This document shows positions 7,756 through 16,264 of a DNA stretch of 64,000 nucleotides, piece by piece (the first letter of the stretch is position 1; each line of letters begins with the position of its first letter). The notes beneath the pieces were generated by a model. It saw nothing but the letters and a program-made list of their open reading frames with translations, had not been told where the DNA came from and searched no databases. The DNA comes from DAOUJW01 sp965218945 (GTDB taxonomy: Bacteria > Chloroflexota > Dehalococcoidia > Lucifugimonadales > UBA2985). A program made the translations under genes and the position numbers. The stretch spans positions 2,170,001 through 2,234,000 of the forward strand of contig OZ244718.1 in assembly GCA_965218945.1 (NCBI GenBank), given 5' to 3'.

Positions 7756-7867
7756 GTCAGCCTACTAGGTTAAAATTCCCTCATAAACGGCTACCTGGCA
7801 AGTCGAGACGCGCCTGTCAAGAGAGTACGTCCGCAGGTGGACCGAACCGCCGAAAGTGAGGTGATCC

Positions 7868-8806
7868 ATGAGCGACATATCCACCCGCGACCGCTTCCGC
7901 GGCTGCCTGCTGGGTCTGGCGACGGGCGACGCGCTGGGCACTGCGCTGGAGTTCAAGCAGCCGGGCTCCTTCACGCCGATTGACGATATGATTGGCCGGG
8001 GGCCGTTCGACTTGCAGCCCGGCCAGTGGACGGACGACACGTCCATGGCCCTGTGCCTGGCCTCGAGCCTCATAGAGACGGGCGGGTTCGATCCCCTGGA
8101 CCAGATGCAGCGCTACGTCCGCTGGTACAGGGAGGGCTACATGTCCTCCACTGGCGAGTGCTTCGACATCGGGAACACCACGCACGACGCGCTGTCCCAC
8201 TTCGAACGCTTCGGCGACCCCTTCGCCGGCTCCACGAACCCCAACGCCGCCGGGAACGGCTCCCTGATGCGGCTGGCCCCGGTTCCCATGCGCTACGCCA
8301 ACTACCCCGCAGAGGCAATCGACCGCAGCGCCGAAAGCTCCCGGACAACCCACGGAGCCACAGAGGCGGTCGACGCGTGCCGGTACTTCGCCGGTCTGCT
8401 CGTGGGTGCGCTCAACGGCGTGGACAAGGAGACGCTGCTGTCCCCGCGCTACTGCCCGGTGGATGGCCTCTGGGAACCCAGCCCGCTTGCCCGGAAGATC
8501 GATGAAATTGCTGCCGGGTCCTTCAAGCGCAAGGAGCCGCCGAAAATCCGTGGAACGGGCTACGTCGTGGACACGCTGGAGGCGGTGCTGTGGGCCTTCC
8601 ACAGGACCGACAACTTCCGCGACGGCGCGTTGAAGGTCGTCAACCTCGGTGACGACGCGGACACCACCGGCGCGATCTACGGTCAGATAGCCGGCGCGTA
8701 CTATGGCGTGAAGGCTATTCCCACGGAGTGGCGGGACCGACTGACGATGAGAGCAGAGATTCAGCAAATGGCGGACGCGCTGTGTGAGATGGCGGGGCTG
8801 CCTTAG
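7868..8806 (+). CDS. ADP-ribosylglycohydrolase family protein
   Basis: A 312-residue all-alpha protein of the ADP-ribosylglycohydrolase (DraG/ARH) family. These enzymes use a binuclear Mg2+ site to remove ADP-ribose from proteins or to hydrolyse related glycosides. Both metal-ligand motifs are present: WTDDTSM near residue 56 and NLGDDADTTGAIYGQIAG near residue 258. The N-terminal FRGCLLGLATGDALG is also typical. The start has GAGGTGATCC before the ATG. No ADP-ribosyltransferase is visible in the window, so the substrate is open. Confidence 0.88.
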   Translation: MSDISTRDRFRGCLLGLATGDALGTALEFKQPGSFTPIDDMIGRGPFDLQPGQWTDDTSMALCLASSLIETGGFDPLDQMQRYVRWYREGYMSSTGECFDIGNTTHDALSHFERFGDPFAGSTNPNAAGNGSLMRLAPVPMRYANYPAEAIDRSAESSRTTHGATEAVDACRYFAGLLVGALNGVDKETLLSPRYCPVDGLWEPSPLARKIDEIAAGSFKRKEPPKIRGTGYVVDTLEAVLWAFHRTDNFRDGALKVVNLGDDADTTGAIYGQIAGAYYGVKAIPTEWRDRLTMRAEIQQMADALCEMAGLP

Positions 8807-8827
8807 GCCACGTACCCTGTCATATTC

Positions 8828-8865
8828 ACCCGCTCGTGGTGAGCCTGTCGACCATTCGAGCGGGT
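8828..8865. terminator. Hairpin between convergent genes
   Basis: Nine-bp arms ACCCGCTCG and CGAGCGGGT enclose a 20-nt loop. It lies between the ADP-ribosylglycohydrolase gene and the convergent rnhA. No U-run follows, so it may be a REP-like palindrome as much as a terminator. Confidence 0.5.
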
Positions 8866-8959
8866 ACGCTATGTACCTTACATTCCCCCCCTCACGCACT
8901 TCTACAAGCTCAGTGTGAGCGGGAAAACTCCTCTGCACTGGGCAATGTGTACCGCTATA

Positions 8960-9466
8960 TCAGAGTTGTCCCAGCTTACGGTTAACTATTGAGGGTGATT
9001 CGTACCCATCATCTATGGGTAGATTATTCTGCTGTGCAGCCTGTACCGCAAGTTGATCGCATCGCTCGTTCTCTGGATTGCCGGCATGTCCGCGTACCCA
9101 GCGAAACTCCACATCGTGTTGTTCGCACAGAGCCAAAAGCTGCGCCCACAGATCCGGGTTGATCGCCTGCTCCTTCTTGTTCCGCATCCAACCGTTGGCC
9201 TGCCAGCGCTTTGCCCAACCCTTCTCAACGGCGTCAACAACATATCTGGAGTCACTGTAGAGCGTAACGCGGCAGTTTTCCTTTAGGGACTCAAGACTCT
9301 TTATCGGGCCCATCAACTCCATACGGTTGTTGGTTGTACGACGGTAGCCACCGCTAAGCTCCCGACGGGCGTCGCCATATTCCAGCACTGCTCCATAGCC
9401 GCCTGGGCCTGGATTGCCAGTACATGCGCCGTCTGTGTGTACGGTGACGTGTCTTTTGGATGTCAT
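8960..9466 (-). CDS. rnhA: Ribonuclease HI
   Basis: A 168-residue RNase HI that cuts the RNA strand of RNA-DNA hybrids, for example during primer removal. All four acidic catalytic residues are in recognisable motifs: TDGAC (Asp11), NNRMEL (Glu near 49), YSDSRYV (Asp near 71) and NERCDQLA (Asp near 135). HAGNPENE provides the His-loop. The basic handle region (KRWQANGWMRNKK) is present as in the E. coli enzyme. The gene is divergent from the glycine cleavage operon. Confidence 0.95.
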   Translation of the reverse strand: MTSKRHVTVHTDGACTGNPGPGGYGAVLEYGDARRELSGGYRRTTNNRMELMGPIKSLESLKENCRVTLYSDSRYVVDAVEKGWAKRWQANGWMRNKKEQAINPDLWAQLLALCEQHDVEFRWVRGHAGNPENERCDQLAVQAAQQNNLPIDDGYESPSIVNRKLGQL

Positions 9467-9552
9467 TCCACAGTGACTCCAGTATTCTCGGGAGTCTCAT
9501 AATATCTCATTGACCAATCATGTACCATATTTTGTGAACAGACAAAATGACG

Positions 9553-9582
9553 TTGACGTAATCCCCCCATCCGTCATAATAT
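9553..9582 (+). promoter_or_regulatory. Promoter of the glycine cleavage operon
   Basis: TTGACG (9553-9558) and TAATAT (9577-9582) are spaced by 18 bp and lie 40 bp upstream of the gcvT start. The leader is too short for, and shows no motif of, a glycine riboswitch. Confidence 0.65.
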
Positions 9583-9622
9583 ATTCCGCGTTGCCATCAC
9601 GATTTCCGTTGCTCCAAATCCT

Positions 9623-10738
9623 ATGACACACCAAAACGAATCTCCGTCAGCCGAGCTTAAGCGCACCGCCCTGTTCGAGGAGCACGCCTCCTCCGGCGGA
9701 CGCATGGTGCCCTTCGCCGGATGGGAGATGCCCATCCAGTACACCGGCATCCTCGCGGAGGCCAGGGACGTGCGCTCAAAGGCCGGAATATTCGACGTGT
9801 CCCACATGGGGCGGATGGAGATTACCGGCGCGGACTCGCCCCGGTTCTTTCACGGGCTGGTCACGGCGGACGTGGTAAATATGCCCCTGGGACGCGCCCG
9901 CTACACCCTGGTCTGCAACGAGCAGGGCGGCATCATTGACGACACCATTCTCTACCGCATGGGCGATGAGCGGTTCATATTCATCGTGAATGCCTCCAAC
10001 GCGGACACCGTCCTGGACTGGCTGAATCGATGGCGTCAGGAGTGGGCGATGGACGTTGACATCGACGTCCGCACCCGGGAGACGGCTCTTATTGCACTTC
10101 AAGGCCCCCTGGCACAGAGCATCCTTCAGCCCCTGTGCTCCGTGGACCCGTCCTCCATCAGGCCGTTCCGCGCAGTGGAGGCCCAGGTGTCCGGAGTCGC
10201 GGCGGTCGTCTGTCGCACGGGCTACACCGGCGAAGACGGCTTCGAGATCATCTATCCGGCGACAGACGCGCCGTCGCTCTGGCGCAGCTTCGCGGACGGA
10301 GGCGCGACGCCGTGCGGCCTGGGAGCCAGAGACGTGCTTCGACTGGAGGCCGGTCTGCTGCTTCACGGGTCGGACATGGACGCCACGCTGACCCCGCTGG
10401 AGGCGGGACTGGATCGCTTCGTAAGCTTCGACAAGGGCGATTTCATCGGCATGACGGCCCTTCAGGCGATTGCCAATCGCGGGCTGACGAGGACGTTGGT
10501 CGGCTTTCGCCTTACTGAGAAGGGAATACCCCGCCACGGCTATGCAATGCTGAGCGGCGAGGATACTATAGGAGAAGTCACCAGCGGCACCCACTCCCCT
10601 ACCCTTGACATAGGTATAGGATTGGGCTATGTTTCCATGGAACATTCAAATCCCGGTACCGGGATCGCTATAGACATCCGGGGCAGGCGGACGGAGGCGG
10701 AGGTGGTCGCAATTCCTTTTTACACCAGGAAGAGATAG
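9623..10738 (+). CDS. gcvT: Glycine cleavage system T protein (aminomethyltransferase)
   Basis: A 371-residue T protein. It releases ammonia from the aminomethyl group on lipoyl-H protein and passes the one-carbon unit to tetrahydrofolate. Typical segments: MVPFAGWEMPIQY near residue 28, GIFDVSHMGRMEI near residue 55, the folate-contacting GYTGEDGFEI near residue 198 and LEAGLLLHGSDMD near residue 250. It is the first gene of gcvT-H-PA-nuclease-PB, one base before gcvH. It has no clear Shine-Dalgarno sequence, consistent with a short leader from the promoter at 9553. Confidence 0.95.
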   Translation: MTHQNESPSAELKRTALFEEHASSGGRMVPFAGWEMPIQYTGILAEARDVRSKAGIFDVSHMGRMEITGADSPRFFHGLVTADVVNMPLGRARYTLVCNEQGGIIDDTILYRMGDERFIFIVNASNADTVLDWLNRWRQEWAMDVDIDVRTRETALIALQGPLAQSILQPLCSVDPSSIRPFRAVEAQVSGVAAVVCRTGYTGEDGFEIIYPATDAPSLWRSFADGGATPCGLGARDVLRLEAGLLLHGSDMDATLTPLEAGLDRFVSFDKGDFIGMTALQAIANRGLTRTLVGFRLTEKGIPRHGYAMLSGEDTIGEVTSGTHSPTLDIGIGLGYVSMEHSNPGTGIAIDIRGRRTEAEVVAIPFYTRKR

Positions 10739-10739
10739 T

Positions 10740-11129
10740 ATGTATCCGACTGACCGAAAATACTCAAGGGAACACGAGTGGGCCAAGGCCGAGGATGACG
10801 GCAGCGTGCTGCTGGGGATAACCTACTACGCCCAGGAGCACCTTGGAGACATCGTCTTCTTCGAGCTTCCACAGGCTGGAACTGTGTTGAGCCAGATGCA
10901 GAAGCTGGGAGAGGTGGAGTCGGTGAAGTCCGTCTCCGACATCTTCAGCCCCATCTCGGGCGAGGTTGTGGAGGTGAACCAGGAGGCGATGGACAGCCCG
11001 GAGGTGGTGAACGAGGATCCCTACGAAAAAGGCTGGCTTGTCAGAGTCAGTCCCGCCAGACCCGCCGAGTTGGACGACCTCATGTCGGCCTCAGATTACG
11101 AATCATTCCTGGAGTCTCTGGAAGAGTAG
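10740..11129 (+). CDS. gcvH: Glycine cleavage system H protein
   Basis: A 129-residue lipoyl carrier that shuttles the aminomethyl group between the P, T and L proteins. The lipoylation lysine is Lys63 in GEVESVKSVSD. HEWAKAEDD at the N-terminus and PYEKGWLVRV near the C-terminus are standard. It starts one base after gcvT and ends three bases before gcvPA, so the three are co-translated. No dihydrolipoamide dehydrogenase or lipoate ligase gene is in the window. Confidence 0.96.
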   Translation: MYPTDRKYSREHEWAKAEDDGSVLLGITYYAQEHLGDIVFFELPQAGTVLSQMQKLGEVESVKSVSDIFSPISGEVVEVNQEAMDSPEVVNEDPYEKGWLVRVSPARPAELDDLMSASDYESFLESLEE

Positions 11130-11132
11130 CCG

Positions 11133-12461
11133 ATGGACCGGGGAAACTCCTCCTCTCCCTATATTCCTAACACCGACACCGACCGGCTGGCCATGCTCCA
11201 GACCGTCGGCGTCGGCTCCGCAGAAGACCTGTTCAAGGATATTCCGGTGGACTACGTCCGCCCGTCGTTGAACATCCCCGCGCCTCTCTCGGAGCTCGAG
11301 TTGCGCCGGGAGCTTCAGGCCCTCTCCAACCTCAACATGAACACGGGCAGCACGCCCTCCTTCCTGGGCGGCGGAGCGTACCACCACTTCATTCCGGCAG
11401 CTGTGAGCCACATAGCCTCCAGGGGCGAACTTGCCACATCCTACACTCCCTACCAACCGGAGGTGGCCCAGGGCACCCTGCAGATCACATACGAGTTCCA
11501 GTCGCTGGTGAGCCAAATCATGGGTATGGATGTGGCCAACGCGGGCATGTACGAAGGCGCGACTGCCCTGGCCGAGGCTGCGCTGATGGCCTGCCGGATC
11601 ACCAGCAAGGAGCGGATTGCCGTCCTGGACACCGTTTCGCCCGCTAACCTGTCGGTCATCAAGACCTACACCGAACCCCAGGGGCTGGACGTATATCTCA
11701 CCAGTCCCGGCAGCTTGGACATACGAGAGGGCACTGCGTGCCTGGTCACGCAGAACCCCAACTTCTACGGCTACCTGGAGGAGATGGAACACCTGGAGAA
11801 GTCCGCCCACGATGAGGGCGCTCTGCTGGTGGTGTCGACCGACCCGGTGTTCCTGGGTATGTTCCATTCCCCCGGCGATTACGGAGCGGACATAGCGGTG
11901 GCGGAGGGTCAGCCGCTGGGCGTGGCCCTGAGCTACGGCGGCCCCTACGTGGGCCTCTTCACATGCAGGTCCCAGTTCCTGAGACAGATGCCAGGCAGGA
12001 TTGTGGGCAGGACCGTCGACACCCAGGGAAGGACGGGATACGTCCTCACGCTCCAGACCAGGGAGCAGCACATCCGGCGGGAGCGCGCCACCTCCAACAT
12101 CTGCACCAGCGAAGCGCTCGTGGGAACAATGGTAGCGGCCTACCTGGCGTGCATGGGGAAAGCGGGGCTGCGCCACATTGCTGAGCTCACCTATCACAAG
12201 GCCCACTACACCGCGTCCCTGATAGACCGGATCCCCGGATACAGCCTGCCTCTCAACGGCACATTCTTTCAGGAGTTCGTTGTTCGGTGCCCCATCCCTC
12301 CCTCGGAGGTGAACGCCCGCCTGCTTGAGCGGGGCATCATCGGAGGACTGGACGTCAGCGACCGCATCCCCAACGGGTTGCTGCTGTGCGTGACGGAGAT
12401 GAACACCAGAGAAGAGATCGAGGCCTTGGCGAAGGCGCTGGAAGACATCGCCTTGTCCTGA
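11133..12461 (+). CDS. gcvPA: Glycine dehydrogenase (decarboxylating) subunit 1
   Basis: A 442-residue N-terminal-type half of the split P protein. With GcvPB it forms the PLP enzyme that decarboxylates glycine. The opening YIPNTDTDRLAMLQTVG, NTGSTPSFLGGGAYHHFIP, and SYTPYQPEVAQGTLQ are conserved in this subunit; the PLP lysine is in GcvPB. GcvPB would normally follow directly, but here a nuclease-like gene intervenes 24 bp downstream. Confidence 0.96.
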   Translation: MDRGNSSSPYIPNTDTDRLAMLQTVGVGSAEDLFKDIPVDYVRPSLNIPAPLSELELRRELQALSNLNMNTGSTPSFLGGGAYHHFIPAAVSHIASRGELATSYTPYQPEVAQGTLQITYEFQSLVSQIMGMDVANAGMYEGATALAEAALMACRITSKERIAVLDTVSPANLSVIKTYTEPQGLDVYLTSPGSLDIREGTACLVTQNPNFYGYLEEMEHLEKSAHDEGALLVVSTDPVFLGMFHSPGDYGADIAVAEGQPLGVALSYGGPYVGLFTCRSQFLRQMPGRIVGRTVDTQGRTGYVLTLQTREQHIRRERATSNICTSEALVGTMVAAYLACMGKAGLRHIAELTYHKAHYTASLIDRIPGYSLPLNGTFFQEFVVRCPIPPSEVNARLLERGIIGGLDVSDRIPNGLLLCVTEMNTREEIEALAKALEDIALS

Positions 12462-12485
12462 GCAGTACGAGCGGAGGAAGAAGAA

Positions 12486-13064
12486 ATGGGAAAGGTCAGT
12501 TTCCAGAACAATGAGTTCGATAGCTTCCATGAAGCTACTTGTGCGGCCCTATTCAACAAATACGGATGGAGATGGGAAAAGCCTCGGCATCCGCTAGGCG
12601 GATGGCTTCCCGATTTTCTCCTGAGAGGGGACGTGCCTGTATATGTTGAATGTAAAGGCGGTCTGAAATGGGACGAAGTTCCGAGTTTCACTGAGTTGAC
12701 GAAATATGAGGATGCAGTAAGTGGATCTTCGGCAGAGGTCCTTTTAATCCCGAGTGCCCCGAGGCGTGTAAAGAATACCAGGAGCTTCGAGACAAGTATT
12801 TTGGGATTTCTCTTTGACGGGAATATCTGGTCCTACGCTGAGCTCGGCAGGTGGTCAGGAAACATAGGGTTCTGCCACAGTGGCAACTCTTGGAAAGACC
12901 GCATAACTGGAGAAGATGTTAAGAGATCGTCAGGAGATGGACAACCACCTAATATTGAAACGGACTGGCTTTCTGCAGAGAGTGTCGTAAGAGGGAAAAG
13001 AATATCCTTTTTCAAAGGCTTCATAGGCGCAGACACAGAGACGTGGGAGCCATCATCTAACTAA
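12486..13064 (+). CDS. PD-(D/E)XK nuclease-like protein inserted in the gcv operon
   Basis: A 192-residue protein of unknown family. Residues 40-60 read as a PD-(D/E)XK nuclease core: LPDFLL gives Asp43 and VYVECKGG gives Glu55-x-Lys57. A conserved-looking Glu16 in the first helix is also compatible. The C-terminal half has a Trp-rich stretch of no recognised fold. It has its own GGAGGAAG site and sits between gcvPA (24 bp upstream) and gcvPB (29 bp downstream) on the same strand, so it must be co-transcribed with glycine cleavage genes. The base composition is visibly more AT-rich than its neighbours, which suggests horizontal acquisition. Nuclease activity is inferred. Confidence 0.65.
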   Translation: MGKVSFQNNEFDSFHEATCAALFNKYGWRWEKPRHPLGGWLPDFLLRGDVPVYVECKGGLKWDEVPSFTELTKYEDAVSGSSAEVLLIPSAPRRVKNTRSFETSILGFLFDGNIWSYAELGRWSGNIGFCHSGNSWKDRITGEDVKRSSGDGQPPNIETDWLSAESVVRGKRISFFKGFIGADTETWEPSSN

Positions 13065-13093
13065 GCCGATGCAAAGCAAGAAGAAAGGAGTCC

Positions 13094-14575
13094 ATGGACA
13101 GCCAGGAGCGTGACCGACGCCTGCTGATGGACCGGAGCGTGGCCGGCAGGATGGGCGCATCGCTGCCCCCCCTGGACGTGCCGGAGCAGCCCCTGCCATC
13201 CAAAGAACTGCTGCGAGAGGAGCTTGACCTGCCGGAGGTGAGCGAGGGCGAGGTGGTCCGATATTTCACCACCCTGAGCCAGATGAACTTCTCCGTGGAC
13301 ACCAACTACTATCCCCTGGGAAGCTGTACTATGAAGTACAACCCCAAGATAAACGACGAAGCAGCCCGAATGCCCGGGTTTTCCCAGATTCATCCCCTTC
13401 AGCCCGAAGAGACGGTTCAAGGCGCGCTGAAGCTGGCCTACCTGCTTCAGGGCTACATCTCGGAGATTACGGGGATGGAGGCGACCAGCCTTGCGACCCT
13501 CGCAGGCGCTCAGGGCGAACTGGGCGGAATGCTGATGATACGCGCATACCACCTCTCCCGCGGGGAGGGGCATCGCAAGACCGTCCTGGTCCCGGACAGC
13601 GCCCACGGCACCAATCCGGCCTCGGCGACCATGTGCGGCTTCCGCGTCCAGAGCGTGCCCAGGGACAGCAGCGGAAACATGGACATGACCGCTCTTAAAG
13701 AGGCCTGCAACTCCGACTTGGCGGGTTTGATGCTCACGCTCCCCAGCACCCTGGGTCTGTTCGACAGCAACATCTTGGAGATATTACGGGCCATTCACGA
13801 AGCCGGCGGGCTGGTGTACGGCGACGGCGCCAACATGAACGCCCTTCTGGGGCAGGCAAAGATCGGCGAGCTGGGCATGGACGTGCTCCACCTCAACCTC
13901 CACAAGACCTTCAGCACCCCCCACGGAGGCGGAGGCCCGGGAGCCGGGCCTGTGTCCGCCGGGCCGCGGCTGGCCCCATTCCTGCCTTCGCCGGTAGTGG
14001 AGCGCTACCTCGACGACAACGGAGAGGAGAAGTTCCGCCTGGGGTCGCCCGAGCAGACCGTCGGGAAGACGGCCGCCTTCCACGGGAACTTCGGGGTGCT
14101 TGTGAGGGCCTACACATACATTCGCAGCATGGGCGCTTCCGGCCTGCGTGAGATAAGCGAGAACGCGGTCATCAACGCCAACTACATCCTCAGCCAGCTG
14201 AAAGACTACTACCACCTGCCATTCGACCGGACGTGTATGCACGAGGTGGTCTTCTCAGCTCGAAGGCAGAAGGCCAAAGGAGTGAGCGCGCTGGACATAG
14301 CCAAACGCCTCATCGACCACGGCATTCACCCACCCACGATGTACTTCCCTCTGGTTGTGGATGAGGCCCTGATGATCGAGCCTACGGAGTGCGAAAGCAA
14401 GGAGACGCTGGAGTACTTCATTGAGGTGATGAAGAGCATCGCCCGCGAGGTGGACGAAGACCCCGAGGTCGTGAAGAGCGCGCCGCACTACACGCCCAAC
14501 AGCCGCCTGGACGAGGCCCGCGCCGCCAGAAGGCCGGACTTGGGTTGGAAAAGAGCGCCGGCGGACGACTCGTAG
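13094..14575 (+). CDS. gcvPB: Glycine dehydrogenase (decarboxylating) subunit 2
   Basis: A 493-residue C-terminal-type half of the P protein. The PLP-binding lysine is Lys271 in LNLHKTFSTPHGGGGPG. Conserved YPLGSCTMKYNP, DSAHGTNPASA and YFPLVVDEALMIEPTE segments are present. The start ATG has AAGGAGT just upstream. It ends the glycine cleavage operon; gcvPA and gcvPB are separated by the foreign-looking nuclease gene at 12486. Confidence 0.96.
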   Translation: MDSQERDRRLLMDRSVAGRMGASLPPLDVPEQPLPSKELLREELDLPEVSEGEVVRYFTTLSQMNFSVDTNYYPLGSCTMKYNPKINDEAARMPGFSQIHPLQPEETVQGALKLAYLLQGYISEITGMEATSLATLAGAQGELGGMLMIRAYHLSRGEGHRKTVLVPDSAHGTNPASATMCGFRVQSVPRDSSGNMDMTALKEACNSDLAGLMLTLPSTLGLFDSNILEILRAIHEAGGLVYGDGANMNALLGQAKIGELGMDVLHLNLHKTFSTPHGGGGPGAGPVSAGPRLAPFLPSPVVERYLDDNGEEKFRLGSPEQTVGKTAAFHGNFGVLVRAYTYIRSMGASGLREISENAVINANYILSQLKDYYHLPFDRTCMHEVVFSARRQKAKGVSALDIAKRLIDHGIHPPTMYFPLVVDEALMIEPTECESKETLEYFIEVMKSIAREVDEDPEVVKSAPHYTPNSRLDEARAARRPDLGWKRAPADDS

Positions 14576-14651
14576 GCGGCGTCGCCCACCACAAAACGCT
14601 CTTCTCGTCCATTCCTGCGGATGGAGACCTTTGCATAACCGCGTTATCGTC

Positions 14652-14712
14652 ACTCCCGCGCAGTCGGGAGTCCACACCCACCCCACCTAGATTCCCGCTC
14701 GGGGGCGGGAAT
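14652..14712. repeat. Two small hairpins in the gap after gcvPB
   Basis: The gap of about 275 bp between gcvPB and the peroxiredoxin gene holds no gene. It contains ACTCCCG/CGGGAGT (14652-14671) and ATTCCCGC/GCGGGAAT (14691-14712). These are dispersed REP-like palindromes of the kind found in other gaps here. Confidence 0.6.
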
Positions 14713-14850
14713 GACGGGAGGCGGGAATATGGCTCTGAGAAACAGGTTTTGCAATGGCCTCAATTATCGATGGTGTCCTCATTGCGTCATTGAGGCGCGC
14801 GGGGTAGACTAAATGGGCGCAGCCAAGTTTGACAGACACAGGAGGCAGAT

Positions 14851-15309
14851 ATGACAGCAGAAGTAGGAGACAAGGCGCCGGACTTCACTCTCCGCTCCCA
14901 CGCCGGGGAGAATGTTACGCTGAGCCAGTACCAGGGGGAGAAGACCGTCGTGCTCCAGACCCATCTCTTGTCCTTTACAGGCGGTTGAACTCACCAGTGT
15001 TCCGGGTTCCGGATCGAAAATCGAAAATTTGAGGAGAAGGGCGCGCAGGTGCTGGGGATGAGCGTAGACAGCGCACCAACGCAGAGGGCTTTCGCCTCCG
15101 GCTTGGGCAACATCCCGTACCCGCTCTTGGCCGACTTCAACCCCAAGGGCCACGTGTTCGACCTGTTCGGCATCTATGATGAGGAACGAGGCGTCGGAAA
15201 GCGGGCGGTTATCATCATTGACAAGGAAGGCGTAATCCGGTACAAGCGCGTATATGACCGCGGCCTGCCTGACCCCCAGGAGATCCTGGACGAGTTGGAC
15301 AAGCTGTAG
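14851..15309 (+). CDS. Peroxiredoxin with in-frame TGA, probable selenoprotein
   Basis: Reading from the ATG at 14851 (preceded by GGAGG), one frame encodes a 152-residue AhpC/TSA peroxiredoxin interrupted only by TGA at 14986-14988. That codon is residue 46, exactly where the peroxidatic cysteine belongs: SFTGG-[TGA]-THQC-SGFR. The frame continues intact through FEEKGAQVLGMSVDS to the C-terminus. A 5-bp hairpin TCCGG-GTT-CCGGA (15001-15013) lies 12 bases after the TGA, with a G-leading loop, as bacterial SECIS elements do. Selenocysteine insertion is therefore the favoured reading. Cautions: the usual PxxxT proline is replaced by Leu, and selA/B/C/D are not in the window. A nonsense-mutated pseudogene is the alternative. 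Confidence 0.65.
14989..15015 (+). promoter_or_regulatory. Candidate bacterial SECIS hairpin
   Basis: Immediately downstream of the TGA at 14986, the perfect stem TCCGG/CCGGA closes a GTT loop that begins 17 nt after the TGA. This distance and the G at the loop start match what is known of bacterial SECIS elements read by SelB. The lower stem is weak. Confidence 0.45.
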
Positions 15310-15335
15310 AGGGATACCGACTTAGGAAGATGCAA

Positions 15336-15367
15336 AGGCAGCGCCGCCCTCGTAAGCGGCGCTGCCT
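15336..15367 (+). terminator. Strong hairpin after the peroxiredoxin gene
   Basis: Perfect 12-bp arms AGGCAGCGCCGC / GCGGCGCTGCCT with an 8-nt loop are followed by CTT. They lie 27 bp after the peroxiredoxin stop and before trmI, a probable transcription end with a weak U-tract. Confidence 0.7.
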
Positions 15368-15408
15368 CTTGATGTAGTCTTGAACTCCATGTTTGGCGCA
15401 AATCCATA

Positions 15409-16233
15409 ATGCAGAGACAGCACTTTGCCGATGGCGACATCGCCCTCCTGGTAGACAGGCGCGGGCGTCACTATATGCTCACGCTGTCATCGGAGAAGAG
15501 CTTTCACACCCATATGGGCGCGGTGCCCCACGCGGACATAATCGGGCAGGAAGCGGGTTGCAGAGTCGCGACGTCCAACGGCCACATCCTGCTGGCCTTC
15601 CGTCCCACTCTGGGAGACTACATCCTGGAGATGCCCCATCCCTCCCAGGTGGTATACCCCAAGGACATGGGCGCGATAATCATGCACGGGGACATTTTCC
15701 CGGGCGCAAGAGTGCTTGAGGCGGGGGTTGGGTCCGGCGCGCTGACCCTCGCCCTTCTCAGGGCAGTGGGCAACGAGGGAAGCGTCGTCTCCTACGAAGT
15801 GAGGCAGGACATGGTCGACAAAGCCAGGACGAACATCAATGCGTTCATTCCCAACCCGCACAATTTCGACATCAAGCTCAAGGACGTGTACCTGGACATA
15901 GACGAGCCTGAATTGGACCGGATAGTCCTTGACGTGCCGGAGCCGTGGCACGTTGTCCCGGAGGCGGCCCGGGTCCTGACGCCCGGCGGCATCTTTCTGA
16001 GCTACCTGCCCACCGTCCTCCAGATCCACGAGCTTCAAACCGCCCTGGTGGAAAGCCCCAACTTTGAGCTTATGGAAACCGTGGAGATTCTGGAGCGGCC
16101 CTGGTCCGTCAGCAATCGCAGCGTGAGGCCGGTGCATAGGATGGTGGCGCACACGGGATTCATCACCACCGCCCGCAAGTGCGCGGCCAAGGAGACGCCG
16201 GAAGCCGAGGAAGACGCGAACGAAATCGATTGA
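15409..16233 (+). CDS. trmI: tRNA (adenine-58-N1)-methyltransferase TrmI
   Basis: A 274-residue SAM-dependent methyltransferase that makes m1A58 in the tRNA T-loop. The N-terminal beta domain is followed by a Rossmann fold with the SAM-binding VLEAGVGSGALTLALL near residue 102 and the catalytic-site LDVPEPWHVV near residue 170. The preceding YPKDMGAIIMHGDIFPG is characteristic of TrmI rather than other methyltransferases. The acidic C-terminal tail is variable in the family. It is followed 31 bp later by an HD-domain gene, possibly the same transcript. Confidence 0.92.
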   Translation: MQRQHFADGDIALLVDRRGRHYMLTLSSEKSFHTHMGAVPHADIIGQEAGCRVATSNGHILLAFRPTLGDYILEMPHPSQVVYPKDMGAIIMHGDIFPGARVLEAGVGSGALTLALLRAVGNEGSVVSYEVRQDMVDKARTNINAFIPNPHNFDIKLKDVYLDIDEPELDRIVLDVPEPWHVVPEAARVLTPGGIFLSYLPTVLQIHELQTALVESPNFELMETVEILERPWSVSNRSVRPVHRMVAHTGFITTARKCAAKETPEAEEDANEID

Positions 16234-16264
16234 GCCTCTGGAACCCTCGACAGGAGGTAGAGAA

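Noticed and set aside
7817..8938. Long minus-strand frame opposite the ADP-ribosylglycohydrolase gene
   Set aside because: The plus-strand protein has clear catalytic motifs; the antisense product has none.
9467..9622. Glycine riboswitch ahead of gcvT
   Set aside because: The leader after the predicted promoter is only about 34 nt and lacks the glycine aptamer consensus.
11103..12530. Long frame on the minus strand opposite gcvPA
   Set aside because: An antisense shadow of a strongly conserved gene; its translation resembles no family.
14989..15309. Treating the downstream part of the peroxiredoxin as a separate gene starting near 15049
   Set aside because: The frame before and after the TGA is the same and the joined product is a complete peroxiredoxin, so one recoded or mutated gene explains it better.
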